From NCBI GenBank assembly GCA_020465985.1, contig JAANYP010004234.1:78712-142711 (forward strand): a stretch of DNA of 64,000 nucleotides. Reading direction: 5' to 3'. The translations under genes were made by a program, and so were the position numbers. The notes under the pieces were generated by a model. The model worked only from the letters and a program-made list of their open reading frames with translations, was not told where the DNA came from and ran no database searches. The stretch is from Centrapalus pauciflorus (Eukaryota; Streptophyta; Magnoliopsida; Asterales; Asteraceae). Positions 26,421 to 50,866 of this stretch are shown in pieces (positions within the stretch are counted from its first letter, which is position 1; each line of letters begins with the position of its first letter).

Positions 26421-26887
26421 CACAGTGTTTCCCACTTTGATCGAGTTTTAAAAACAGTATTTCAAAAATCAAGTTCAAAAATCAAGTTTAAAACATAATT
26501 TTCAACAAAAATTTACCAAAAGATCTCAACAATGACTCTCGAGTGATCAGATTTACACAGAAACAACTTTTAGAAAACAATTTTGACCAATTTTCGATCA
26601 AAATCCAAAAATCAATCAAAAAACTTCAAGAACACAAACTTTTTCAAAAAAATCTGAAAATTCTAAATTAAGTTTTGTGTGTTTTGATTTATGATCTGAA
26701 ACATATATCAACAGATTTGATTCCAAAAGCTCCTCCTTCGATTCCAGAATCAAGACATTTCATCCACAAAATAAAAAAAAACCTTTGAAGATGTTGTGAT
26801 TTTCGGAAAAAAAAAAAAAAGATGAATGAAACAGTACCCAACTTTTTCAAAATCAAAATCAAAGTTCAATCAATTTCTGTCATATTT
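26421..26887 (-). other. 5' leader of the nonautonomous element
   Basis: Non-coding, A-rich sequence between primer site and motif array; no frame or structure stands out beyond poly-A runs near 26777 and 26807. Confidence 0.6.
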
Positions 26888-26900
26888 GGCTCTGATACCA
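26888..26900 (-). promoter_or_regulatory. Primer binding site for initiator tRNA-Met
   Basis: The minus strand reads TGGTATCAGAGCC two bases inside the 5' LTR, the standard iMet-complementary priming site of plant Ty1/copia elements. It fixes the element's orientation. Confidence 0.95.
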
Positions 26901-26902
26901 AT

Positions 26903-27240
26903 TGATAATTCAAATGTTCAACAATCCAATCACATTTAATAACAATTCTATGAACAATAATAATCAACACATAATATTGAATGATTGAATTGATGAGAAA
27001 ATATTACAGTGATATTTCTTGAACTTTCTTGTTCAATACTCCTCTATTCCTTCTGCTTGTATGTGTGTATGTGTGATTGTATCTCTCAACCGTATATGCA
27101 CAGTACCACACACATTCTATTTATACTTAATACACAAGTATTAAGTATTTACACAAACGACCCCTAAATTGTTTCTTATATACAATTAGATCCCTGAACT
27201 TATAAACAATATACCTGTTTCATCTCTATTTAATATTTAT
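26903..27240 (-). mobile_element. 5' LTR, outer end missing
   Basis: Matches 21613-21958 with a handful of differences but stops eight bases short: the CCTAACA end is absent and sequence of a MITE (see 27241-27495) follows directly. Confidence 0.92.
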
Positions 27241-27961
<721 letters not shown>

Positions 27962-28334
27962 AGGGTGTTTGGTTTTGCGTTATAGAGTAGATGATTAGCT
28001 TATTATGTTATACCTAACGCAAATAATTAGTTTAAAGTATTTGGATTGCATACCTTAATAAGTGATTATTTGCGTTTAGAGTTATTCCTCTACCACACAT
28101 TTTCATAAGTTAAAAAATGTAGTATTTGCTTAATAAGTGATTATTTGGTCATTTACAAGTTAAAACGCAAATGCAAACACTTTTGAAAACTGATTATTTG
28201 ATAATTACGATAGCACACAGCATAAGCAAAACCAAACACTACATTTCTGGCAACACTTTTTGTTATAACAATTATTTTATTATTAGTTTCCAAAAAGCTA
28301 TAACACTTTTTCAAACGTAAATCTAAACACCCTT
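27962..28334. mobile_element. MITE with gggtgtttgg ends
   Basis: Left end gggtgtttggttttgcg and right end ctaaacaccc form an imperfect terminal inverted repeat; taagtgattatttgcgtt recurs internally. Typical of PIF/Harbinger- or hAT-derived MITEs. Target duplication not clear. Confidence 0.55.
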
Positions 28335-28739
28335 TAAATCTCATGTCACTGCACAAACAGTAACAAATGATGTCTGTTTTTTAATTTTATATTAATTTCT
28401 AGATTTTATTATTAATTTCTAATGCATACTTTGAAATTTAATAATATATTTAGCCAAAAAAACTATTAACCAAAATATATTTGATAAAAAAAAAAAAGTA
28501 AATTATATCTATCTACCGTAAACTATACTTTAAATGATGAAAAATTACATAACCAGTGATTGTAAACGAATCTTTGTGTAATAAATGTTTACTCTATTTT
28601 TCCTTAAAAATCCAAATTCAACGTTCGTTTTTATAACCATTCATGTTTATGAATAAATGTACAAAAAGATAACGTAGAGCAAGTTTTTATTTCAAGTAAC
28701 AAATAAATGTGTTCTTATTAGCAAGCGAAATTTATCGTT
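28335..28739. other. AT-rich sequence without recognisable features
   Basis: Nothing supported. Confidence 0.5.
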
Positions 28740-29170
28740 TTTTGATGACGTGGGTCCCTCTATCAAATCTAATGGGTAACATATAAAGAAATAATATTTA
28801 ATCTCAATTAAGTAATATTATGGTGTATTATATACGGTGGTCCACCACACAACAAAAGGGAATATAAAAGTGGTCCCATACACAAACGACGTGAGCAATG
28901 GTCGTTACAAGAAAGACAAGTGTCCTCCCCTGATTGGTGAGAGCCAAACAAAAACTCAACAGAAGGGTATAAAAGGACCCCATTTTTCTATTCAAGAGGT
29001 ATGCAATCCAAGAACCCTAATCTATTTTCTTATGTACAATTACCTCAACCATATACTAACTTAGGCATCGGAGTGTCGACGCAAGCATTCCCCTGCTCCG
29101 ACACTAACGTGGCGTTCTTCCTAGCGGCGTATCCCAGAATCAAGGCACGAACATTTTTTTATTACAATTT
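28740..29170 (+). mobile_element. LTR-like remnant with a TATA box
   Basis: Contains gggtataaaaggacccc (about 28965), then a transcript-like segment aaccctaatc and the block acttaggcatcggagtgtc, which resembles the 3' parts of plant LTRs. No partner LTR or primer site was found, so this is a tentative call. It lies some 300 bp beyond the end of the GILT gene and points towards it on the opposite strand. Confidence 0.4.
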
Positions 29171-29485
29171 TGACACTTTCAACGTCTTATTAGTGACACT
29201 TCTAATTAAAACGTGTCAAGATTCGTCAATTTTAGAATATTTTCTAAATATGTTATCTTTCTATGATGGCAATTTTAATTTGTGACTTGAAATAAAACTT
29301 AGCCCTGATGTTATGGTTTTATGAAATTATCCCTAATTAATAATTATTAGCTTATATAACTTTACATAAGAACCACCATTGATACATTTAGAACGTTATA
29401 TTATAGTTGACAAACCATATTTCAATTCAAAGCTAAAATATTTGACTTTAAAACAATTATATTGTAATATATCATACGACATTTC
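29171..29485. other. Downstream flank of the GILT gene
   Basis: AT-rich; presumably holds the 3' UTR and poly(A) site of the minus-strand gene, for instance around the AATAAT/AATTAAT-like motifs near 29330, but no signal is decisive. Confidence 0.4.
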
Positions 29486-41570
<12,085 letters not shown>

Positions 41571-41614
41571 TAGCCTTTGCCCTTTTTCTCTTTGGTGTTT
41601 TTGAGACTTGAATG

Positions 41615-41873
<259 letters not shown>

Positions 41874-42252
41874 AATATGGTTCGAGAGAGTACCACCCAA
41901 ATGCAGCGCACCAGAAGGTACCACCTTTAAAAAAACTTTTTTAAAATTTTTTTTTCATAAACATGTTTTAATTAAGATTATGAAGATCGTATGTAAATTT
42001 CACATACATTCACATCTCCTAGCTCCTAAAAAATGATGTGAACACACACTTACATAATTATGAAGACATGTGAACATGCATTTATGTGATGTGTGTTTTC
42101 ATGCACTTAGAGTGTTCGGATTTACGTGAAATTCACATATGATCTGTGTAATGTTAATTAGAACATGTTCATGAAAAGAAATTTCAAAAAAATTACTTTT
42201 AAGGGTGGTACCTTCTGGTGCGCTGCATCAGAGGTGGTACTCACTTGAACCT
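41874..42252. mobile_element. MITE inserted in an (AT)n tract
   Basis: Left end ggttcgagagagtaccacc..., right end ggtggtactcacttgaacc, with a second inverted block gcagcgcaccagaaggtacc and ggtaccttctggtgcgctgc. The family is that of 13077-13486. (AT)n lies on both sides. Confidence 0.85.
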
Positions 42253-42255
42253 AAA

Positions 42256-42257
<2 letters not shown>

Positions 42258-42340
<83 letters not shown>
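42258..42340. repeat. (AT)n microsatellite, right half of the split tract
   Basis: About 40 AT units directly after the MITE's gaacctaaatc end. Confidence 0.95.
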
Positions 42341-42347
<7 letters not shown>

Positions 42348-42487
42348 ACCTTTTTATGCAAGTGGATATCACTTTTTTAGATATATTTTTAACTTTCTTG
42401 GGTAACATACCATTTTGGGTATGGAAAATCAATGATATGATGTAGTTTACATGATGTACAAGTTGTTATTGTTTGATTAATGTGGTA

Positions 42488-42706
42488 TAGGGGTGTCAAT
42501 TTTGACCCAACGGGCGGGATTGTTAAATTGACACATCGTAAAAAAGCTAAGATAAAACATAATTTTTTTACAAGACAAATTTATAAAACGACGTATTAAA
42601 CAAATTGTTCTTTGAAAAAAAAGTTAAAATTTGTAAAACTGATGACTTTTGGCCATCAACCAATTTGACTCATTTGCTTGAACGGGCCGAAATTACCACC
42701 CTTAAT
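42488..42706. mobile_element. hAT-type MITE, about 219 bp
   Basis: Ends TAGGGGTGTCAA and TTACCACCCTTAA, flanked by TGTGGTA on both sides (42481-42487 and 42708-42714), 7 of 8 bases of a hAT-sized duplication. Confidence 0.75.
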
Positions 42707-43130
42707 TTGTGGTAGTGTTTGTGAGTAAATGCTTTTGGATTTGGTGATAATTATGGGTAAATATAATTTTTCTAAGTGATAGTAAAAGTTAAGGTTTAAT
42801 GTGTGAGATATGAAGTATATCTTACACCATGATTTTAGAGCGAGTAAAAAACGGTCCAAACAATTGTAACATGTAAATAAAACTCAACGAGGATCTATTA
42901 CGTACGTATAGTTCGGTCCTTAGTCAACGATATTTACAAAAATCGGTTTTCAATTCGGGACTTGGCTTTTTTTTTTTTCATTGTAAAAGTTGAAAGAAAC
43001 GGGTATCAACTAGTACCGGTATCATCGATCCAAATCTCAACTCTTGTTTTATTTATTTATTTATTGGTTCTTGTATTGGTCTAACACGGTCTTATCTAAA
43101 ATCGTTACACATCCTTGATTATGTTGGATT
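42707..43130. other. Spacer without recognisable features
   Basis: No supported gene or repeat. Confidence 0.5.
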
Positions 43131-43591
43131 CACTACAAGAAAAGTGTCATTTAGTGACACATGGTTTTAGTGACACTAAAAAAAGTGTCACTATATCTTA
43201 CTTTTAGTGACACTTATGAAAAAGAGTAGGTATAGAGCAATCTTTTACCCACACTTATTCTAAATTAGTGACACAAACACATACATTATTAGTCACTATA
43301 TCTCTATACCCACTCCACTTTTACCCACTCCTTTTGTTTTCAAAAAAGTGTCATTATAGGTATCAAAATTATTTACCTACACAATAAAAAGAGTGGTTAA
43401 AAGTAGAGTGGGTATAGATATATAATGACTAATAATGTATGTGTTTGTGTCACTAATTTAGAATAAGTGTGGGTAAAAGATTGCTCTATACCTACTCTTT
43501 TTCATAAGTGTCACTATAAGTAAGATATAGTGACACTTTTTTTTTGTGTCACTAAAACCATGTGTCACTAAATGACACTTTTCTTGTAGTG
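43131..43591. mobile_element. CACTA-type MITE, 461 bp
   Basis: Starts CACTACAAGAAAAGTGTC and ends with the exact complement GACACTTTTCTTGTAGTG. ATT on both sides (43128-43130, 43592-43594) is the 3-bp duplication expected for CACTA elements. The two halves are inverted copies over about 200 bp each (gtgtcactatatcttact, cccacacttattctaaatt), so the whole element folds on itself. Encodes no transposase. Confidence 0.95.
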
Positions 43592-43765
43592 ATTTGCTAA
43601 TTTTTGGAAAACTTTATTTCCTTATAGTTGAAATTTGTGTTAATAATTTTTTATGCCTAATTGACAAGTATATTAGCATGGTCGATCACAAACGTTATGA
43701 TCAAGAAAATTTTATGTAATTAATTAATCAAAGCCCATATTCTAAAATAATTGTTTTATATAACA

Positions 43766-44205
43766 CTAGATTATTAAACGGTATATTATGCGGATACTTT
43801 TAATAAATAAATAATCATATATAAAGATAATGTGTTTTTTAATTAATAGTAATATTAGAATATTACATGTAATATAGAATATCTATCGTATATTATTATA
43901 TATAAAAGAAATGATTGATTATAAAAAGCCAAAAGTTTTCCAAAACCAGAAAAAAAAAACAATAATCCAAAAACTTTTTTATCAAAAAATAATATGATGA
44001 TATAAAACTGTAAACACGAAAACATAGTGATTATTTTATTCATAATTATTAACTCTTAAAAAACACTAATTTCACATCGATAAATTAAAATTAAGATTTG
44101 GTTGTTGAGAATAGTTACTACCATTTATGATTTACCTTCCCACATGCTTTTCAAAGGGTTTGGTCAAATGCTAGCTATATAAATGCACGCAAGTGTGTAT
44201 GATAA
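43766..44205 (-). mobile_element. Helitron fragment
   Basis: The minus-strand 3' end shows an imperfect hairpin (ccgcataatataccg) and CTAG at 43769-43766 followed by T. A likely 5' end near 44205 (tatatatttatcatacac) is tentative. Confidence 0.5.
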
Positions 44206-44215
44206 ATATATATAA

Positions 44216-46128
44216 CGAGTTATTTACACCCGCGCGTTGCTGCGGGGTCTAAAATATTACTTACAAAAAAAATATAAAAACAAATGACAAAAAAACTATA
44301 CAAATAACGAAAAACAACTCAACCAATATCAAAAAATGAAATTGAAAAGTTGATATAGATTCAAAAAGCAAGACAAATGATAATAAATTGGACCGGTATC
44401 GAAGAGTGAAGTTGGTTTTTATCACTGGTATTCTAGATTTTGCAATGCTAAAATTACAAACAATGTCATATTAAATTGGACCGAAACCAGAATTAATTAA
44501 TTAAATATTCATAACCATATTTTGAAATATTGACATTGATTAGGTTTGACCGTCAATTTAATTTGTTGGTTTTACGATCAAGTCAAATAAATTTATAATG
44601 GTAACGTCTCTAATACATCGATCAAGGTTTGACAATGTTATGATAGTAATGTTCAATGTTATACATGATCATATTTAATAAAAAAAATCTAAAAATATTA
44701 AATAGTTACATTTTAATTATAAAACAATTTCATTAGATTTTTGTACTGTACATTTGAATAATAAAGTTTTTTTTCATACAATTAAACATAACATAGTAGT
44801 TTCGAAAGACAACTCCAAACATAAGTATAAATAAAATCACAATTTTAAGTGTGTTAGTATATGTTGTAATAATAGTAATGTTATACATTATCATATTTAA
44901 TAAAAAAAATCTAAATATTACATAGTTACATTTTAGTTATAAAACAATTTCATTAGAATTTTTTATTGTGCATCTGAATAATAAAGTCTTTTTCATACAA
45001 TTAAACATAACATAATAGTTTCAAAAGACGACTTCAAACATAAATATAATAAAAATCTAAATATCAAATAGTTACATTTTAATTATAAAACAAATATCAT
45101 TAACATTTTGTATTGTGCATTTGAATAATAAAGTCTTTTTCATACAATTAAATATGCCATAATAGTATTAAAAAACAACTACAAACATAAGTATAAGTAA
45201 AATCATAATTTTAAGTGTGTAATAAAATGTTGTAATAATAAATGTTAAAAGAGGACTATACGAAAATTTATTGAAATAAAAGGGCTAAATAAAAGATAAA
45301 ACTAAGATAAGGTGTGTCTTAAAAAATTTAAATTTAAAATTAAAAAAAAAAACAACCAGATAATCTCCTTGGTTTGTGGGATCCGAGAAATGTATGTATA
45401 TATAAAAAAATCTAAATATTAAATAGTTACATTTTAATTATAAAACAATTTCATTAGAATTTGTATTGTCCATTTGAATAATTAAGTCTTTTTCATACAA
45501 TTAAACATAACATAATAGTTTCGAAAGACAACTATTAAAATCATAATTATAAGTGTGTAAGAAAATATTGTAATAATAATAATGTTCAACGTTATACATG
45601 ATCATATATACTAAAAAAATCTAAATATTAAATAGTTACATTTTAAGTATAAAACAATTTAATTAGAATTTTGTATTGTGCCCATTCGAATAATAAAGTC
45701 TTTTTTATACAATTAAACATAATATAATAGTTTCAAAAGATGACTTCAAACATAAATATAATTAAAATCTAAATATGAAATGGTTACGTTTTAATTATAA
45801 AACAATTTTATAAGAATTTTGTATTGTGTATTTGAATAAAAAAAATCTTTTTCATACAATTAAACATGACATAATGCTTTCAAAAAACAATTCCATAGAT
45901 ATAATTAAAATCATAATTTTAAGTGTGTAAGAAAAATGTTGTGATGATAAATGTTAAAAAAAAGAGTAAATGAAATTTAATAATACAAAAGGACTAAATA
46001 AAAGATAACACTAAGATAAAGGTGTGTTTTGAAAAATTTAAATTAAAAATTAATAAAAAGAAAGAAAAGAAAAAAACCAAGGGAGAATCTCATTGGTTGT
46101 TGAGATATGATAATTGTATGTATATATA
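44216..46128 (-). mobile_element. Helitron-like elements in tandem with an internal repeat array
   Basis: A 3'-end-like hairpin (CCCGC/GCGGG at 44229-44247) ends in CTCG, one base off the canonical CTAG. Two related 5'-end-like motifs on the minus strand lie at about 45402 and 46128 (tatatatacatacatttctc and tatatatacatacaattatc). The interior carries six irregular copies of agttacattttaattataaaac (about 44700, 44922, 45069, 45423, 45634, 45783). No coding. Confidence 0.5.
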
Positions 46129-46143
46129 ATAATAATAATTTTT

Positions 46144-46310
46144 CTTTTTTTTTTAAACGGCAAACTATCTTAGTTCTACTGATAAACTACTCCTTTACCA
46201 CAAAACTTACTTTCTCCACCTAAATTTCAACTTGCAACCGACGGGAGTCGAACCTATGACCTGTCACTTAAATCTTCACCTTCTTACCGCCAGACTAAAA
46301 ACCCTTTGGT
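46144..46310 (-). mobile_element. tRNA-derived SINE
   Basis: On the minus strand it has an A-box-like TAGTCTGGCGGTA (46297-46285), a good B box GGTTCGACTCC (46254-46244), a tRNA-unrelated body and an A-rich tail next to the 46144 end. TAATAATTTTT occurs on both sides (46133-46143 and 46311-46321), an 11-bp target duplication. Confidence 0.88.
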
Positions 46311-46321
46311 TAATAATTTTT

Positions 46322-47544
46322 TTACATGAGATATTGGAAAATCACATTTAAATGTAAAGTATGTATTTTGAGTCAAGATTTATTTTGAGAATTTACTTTT
46401 AGAATATATATTTAATGGACCATTATGTAAAAAATATACATTTAAAAACTCATAGCTTATATAATATACTTTTTAACAATTTAAAAACTAAAAAACTAGT
46501 TATGTTTGAACTTAAAATTAGTAAACATATGACATGTAAATTTAATATTAACTTATTTGGTTTGTACGATACTATTTACAAATTCCAAAGCATTCGACAT
46601 GTTTATTGGTTTTTGAAATTCTAAAACATATGTTGTTCGGTATGTTGTTATTTAAAGGTTAATTGCGTCAAAATGTAACGTGTTTAGGCAATAAGACATT
46701 TTAGATCTTGATAAATCATTAAAAGTTTTGATTTTTTAATGAGAAAAAAGCGTCCCTGAAACATAAACAATAAAAACCAACTCATCGTCATAAACATGAT
46801 TTTATTTTATGATTTTTAATAGATCATTATTATTTTATGAATTTTAAATTCAACATAACTCTTTTGAATTTATACGTGTTGCCATGTGTGGTTTTTGCAT
46901 GTTGAAAAGATAAAACTTAAAACATCAAAATATTATTTATTTAAAAATTATAAATAAATATATTGTCATAAGTTGTCATAACTATTATTTTTCATATTTT
47001 ATAAATAATATGAATTGTAACAGTTTTTTATAATTATTATATATTTTAATTAATATAATTCTTTCACTATATATATAACATAATGTTTATATATCTTATT
47101 ACAAGAAATAAAAATATTATGAAATATGTTTTTACTAAAAATTAGCTTTTATTTGAATTTAGGTTAGTTAATAATTAAAAATTAATAAAAAGATAATGAT
47201 GAAAGTAGCATCATTAGAGATAGAATTAATTATTTCATCCGTCCCAATTTAAATGTCCAAATTTCTATTTTAATTTGTCTCAAAATAAATGTTTACTTTC
47301 AAAAATAGATTATAATAATTTATTAAAATTTCAATAATAACCTTATGGTTATAATGTAATATCTTTTTCAAAAATTTATTACGGAAATAAGTAAGGTAAA
47401 GTTTTCATTTAAGTGTAAAGAAGAAAAATAATTACTCACTCTTCTTAAACAATGTATTTTTGTCCGGTAGACATTTAAATTGGGACGTGGATAGTATTTT
47501 TTTAGTATTTATGGCAATGTGCCATCTTCTTTATTATATATATA
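46322..47544. other. AT-rich sequence without recognisable features
   Basis: Nothing supported. The block tttcatccgtcccaatttaaatgtcc (about 47234) paired with acatttaaattgggacg (47469) suggests an old MITE, with ends at about 47240 and 47490. Confidence 0.45.
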
Positions 47545-48111
47545 CTAGTTATTAACCGACGTATCTCGTGAATATTTTATAAATAAATGTTTACTAAAAA
47601 TCTACACAAAACGTCAATTACAACAAAAATGCAAAAATAATATTATTTTTTGTTATTGAGGATGATTAAAATTTTTCTATTTGTAAATATGTATGAATAG
47701 TATTTATCACGTGACATCTTTTTAAAAAATTTTATTTTTAAAATTTTATGTATAAATAAAAATTTATTCTTAACATAGAATTCAATTTAAAAATTTTTAT
47801 AATTAAAAATATTATAAAACATGTCATTGCCGATATTGCATTGTTTTTACTTTTAAATATATAAAATAATATATAGTTAGCTAACATTATGAATTAAATC
47901 TAAAAGTTATTTAAATCATTTAAGAAAATGTTTTTTATTTATAGAAGTTAAATTAGGTAGTACTTAATTATATTTTTACTTAAATTTTAAAAATAAATTA
48001 GATTACTAATTAAGAACAATTATATATGGAAAATTAGGTGGAAAAACAAAATTTTAGTAAGCGAGAAAGTGACACGTGGCGGTAGACATGTTCTTTCATT
48101 CCTATATATAT
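47545..48111 (-). mobile_element. Short Helitron-like element
   Basis: The minus-strand 3' end CTAG at 47548-47545 is followed by T. The 5' side near 48111 reads tatatataggaatgaaagaac..., with the gccacgtgtcac block often seen near Helitron 5' ends. The hairpin is weak. Confidence 0.5.
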
Positions 48112-48191
48112 ATTTTAAAAAAACCTAATTACTTTTTGAGAATATAAACTTATAAACAAATATACAATTATTATATGCATGTGATATAAAC

Positions 48192-50067
48192 TGTAACACC
48201 CTCCCCGATCCCGGAAATGCCACGTCAATACAATACACAGGTGGCCCATCTCAATAAATCAATTACACATATGTCATAGGATAACTCGGAATCACCATTA
48301 ATTTAAAACTTTCACATATACATTAATAACACATATCCGCTAATTATATAATCCCCAAAGATACTAACATAAACAATACAGGTCAGGTCATTACACAAAA
48401 TTAACACAAAGCTCCCCAGCTAATCCTCGATCCCAAATCAACCCGCACAGCTACCGATCTCTTCTCTGATACCCTGAACATGGAAGACTCGAATACGTAA
48501 GCTCGAAAGCTCGTGAGTACTCGAGGGTTAGACTCTGCACAGTAAACACATAGCATGCGAACACATAGCACATATACACAGCACAAACTCTATCTCTGTC
48601 ACTGGCAATCGACATCACTATGCAGGTATGAACACACAGCATGAGATCCGAAGCCCTGCACACAATATCACTGAGGGGGACCCTTCCCCAGCTAACGACC
48701 GTGCGCACCGGTGGTTAGCCACAACCCTGTAGCACGGGCACGAACCGGCTACAGGCCCTGCCGTGTATACACGCTCCAAGGACTGTTAGGGACAGTCAAC
48801 CTGCGCGATCACACATCGCGAATCACCGTCCGTATGGAACTCATCACGAACCCCCGGACTGGATCTCATCTCATGCACATATATCACATATGTGGGAATA
48901 GAATTGTACCTGTGCTCGCGTCCCTGTCTCATTCACAGTACACAGTAAACACAATACACACATACACGAAGCTAGCTACACAACCATGACTCGGAAAACA
49001 ATCCCGCGGTTTAGAAAAGAACTCGGGTACTCACCTGATCGATCCACTAATCCCGATATCTCTGACTCGGCTCGGCTCGATGACTCGTCCCTGAAATCAC
49101 ACAGATCCCAACTCGTTAACAGAAATCCACGAACATGTATCACAAACTCATAATGAACATAAACCCGACTCGGACTTAATTGCAATCCCCAACAGAACCC
49201 CGAAAACCCAATCAGAATACGACCCATAACAGACCCGAACCCCCGAAACAATCCCAATCGGAAACCCCGAAAATCCGATCAACACCCGACCCAAAATCCC
49301 CGACGAGGCCCGACTCGAAAGCAACCCCCAACGAGACCTTAAAACCCTACGCAGAACCCGGCCCAGCTGCTGACCGCGCCGCGCCCTCTGCACACCGCGC
49401 CGTGCCCCCTGCTCCTCTGCGCGTCGCGCCGCGATCATGCGCCACTCACCCCTGCTCTTCGATTTTCATGGCTGAACTAGGAGAATCTCATCTCCCCAAA
49501 ACCGATTTCAGCAACAAAAATACATCAAACTCACATATATTAAACCCATAAACCTCAAAACTCCAAAACCCTCACCACAACACAACCATAACTCAATATC
49601 AACTAACAAATTCATAGGTTCTTACCTCCAAACCTCAAGAATACAATCAAGATGAAGGAGATGCTCAACCTTTGGCAATCAAACTCAAACCTTGATGATT
49701 CCCTTGCTGCTCCAGCTTCAAACACACACACACGCTATTACACACACTTCACACACTTAAGGCTCATCTCAAATGGATAAGGAGAAGGAAAAAGGCACGT
49801 ATATAATTATCTCTCTTTTGGCCGGTCCCGAACCCATTAACCCGAACCCGATATCGCATTTTCACAATTAATATCCACTTAACCCAATTAACTCCACGAA
49901 CTCAAATATATAATTATTCCACTAAATTAATTACTCGGAGACACGTAACCCATAAATCCGACACGTTTAATCCACTACTCGGGTTCTCATTGGACCCACA
50001 CAATAATAATTATTTAAACATCCACTAAAATAATTCCACGCAATTATCTCGAAAATGGGATGTTACA
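48192..50067 (-). mobile_element. 3' LTR of the gypsy element, 1876 bp
   Basis: Plus-strand ends TGTAACACCCTCCCC and GGGATGTTACA. GC-rich in the middle (gccgcgccctctgc region near 49380). Open frames inside occur identically in both LTRs and are not genes. Confidence 0.95.
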
Positions 50068-50082
50068 AATCCTCCCCTATTA
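50068..50082 (-). promoter_or_regulatory. Polypurine tract of the gypsy element
   Basis: The minus strand reads AATAGGGGAGGATT just before TGTAACATCCC. Confidence 0.8.
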
Positions 50083-50866
50083 AAGAGATTCCGTCACCGG
50101 AATCTATCGCAAGCCCATTCGCAAATACACATTTCTAAGTTAAATCCCCGAAACCACAACTCATAACTCTCGACATCATCAACAACTCTTGATAAATTCG
50201 CATTTGAACTCTGGATGGCACAATCATCACTAATACACGTCTTCACTTCACAATTAGTCAATCCACTAATAGCTCAATTAAATCCCCTAATTCACATATC
50301 GGCAACTGATAGATCCTCTATTCACAGAATCTTCACGTGGCGTTACCTCATAAGCCACCGGATCCACATATCATCTCAATCCATCAATCTTCACTCTTTT
50401 TCATCACATCCTCGCATGGCTCTATATAGATCATCCACTAACACAGCAGATCTTCAAATCCACTCACAGCAACACATAAAGACATCTCCGTCGAATCACT
50501 AAACGCAATATCACGAATATGGATAAACACACACACAAGAATTTGGAATCCACTATCGATAGGATAATCCACTATCACATGATAATCCACTATCAATAGG
50601 ATCAATCCACTAGCACGTTACAAACACATTCACAATAACTACTCATATAACTCACACAACTCAACGATTAATCCACTAATCATAGCACAATGCCCAATCT
50701 CGGAACTCTTATAACCCATCTTACCGCAATATATCCCACTCTCACACATATACCCAGATACAACAATCCCACATAACTCATACACAACCCCTTCACACCT
50801 CTATCACTGAACCACATGATCACAAACACAATGAAACAGTCACACACAACAGAACACATACACTTA
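50083..50866 (-). other. Non-coding interior of the gypsy element
   Basis: Sequence between gag and polypurine tract with a repeated atccacta motif (for example 50549, 50568, 50587, 50605, 50671). No pol remnant recognised. Confidence 0.6.

Larger units (their letters stand above)
21613..27240 (-). mobile_element. Nonautonomous Sirevirus-like copia element with two LTRs, lacking pol
   Basis: Read on the minus strand: 5' LTR (27240-26903), iMet primer site (26900-26888), leader with a short-motif array, a gag-like coiled-coil region (25525-24362), a hairpin array (24341-24017), a long non-coding stretch with several GGGGGAG tracts, polypurine tract and 3' LTR (21958-21613). Protease, integrase, RT and RNase H are absent at the same junction as in the copy at 29925-33384, so this is a family that must move with enzymes from elsewhere. 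No target duplication is visible because the outer end of the 5' LTR is lost. Confidence 0.88.

Noticed and set aside
46244..46254. B box suggesting a tRNA gene
   Set aside because: No cloverleaf can be completed; an A-rich tail and target duplications show a SINE.
46415..46624. 69-codon open frame
   Set aside because: Lys/Asn/Ile-rich, as expected by chance in AT-rich DNA; no splice or domain support.
49148..49438. Arg/Ala-rich minus-strand frame that could pass for a plant protein N-terminus
   Set aside because: Inside an LTR, present in both LTRs, no homology recognised.
48401..49551. Several overlapping open frames in GC-richer DNA, repeated at 52661-53814
   Set aside because: They lie inside the two LTRs of the gypsy element, occur identically in both and show no domain; GC-rich LTR sequence opens frames by chance.
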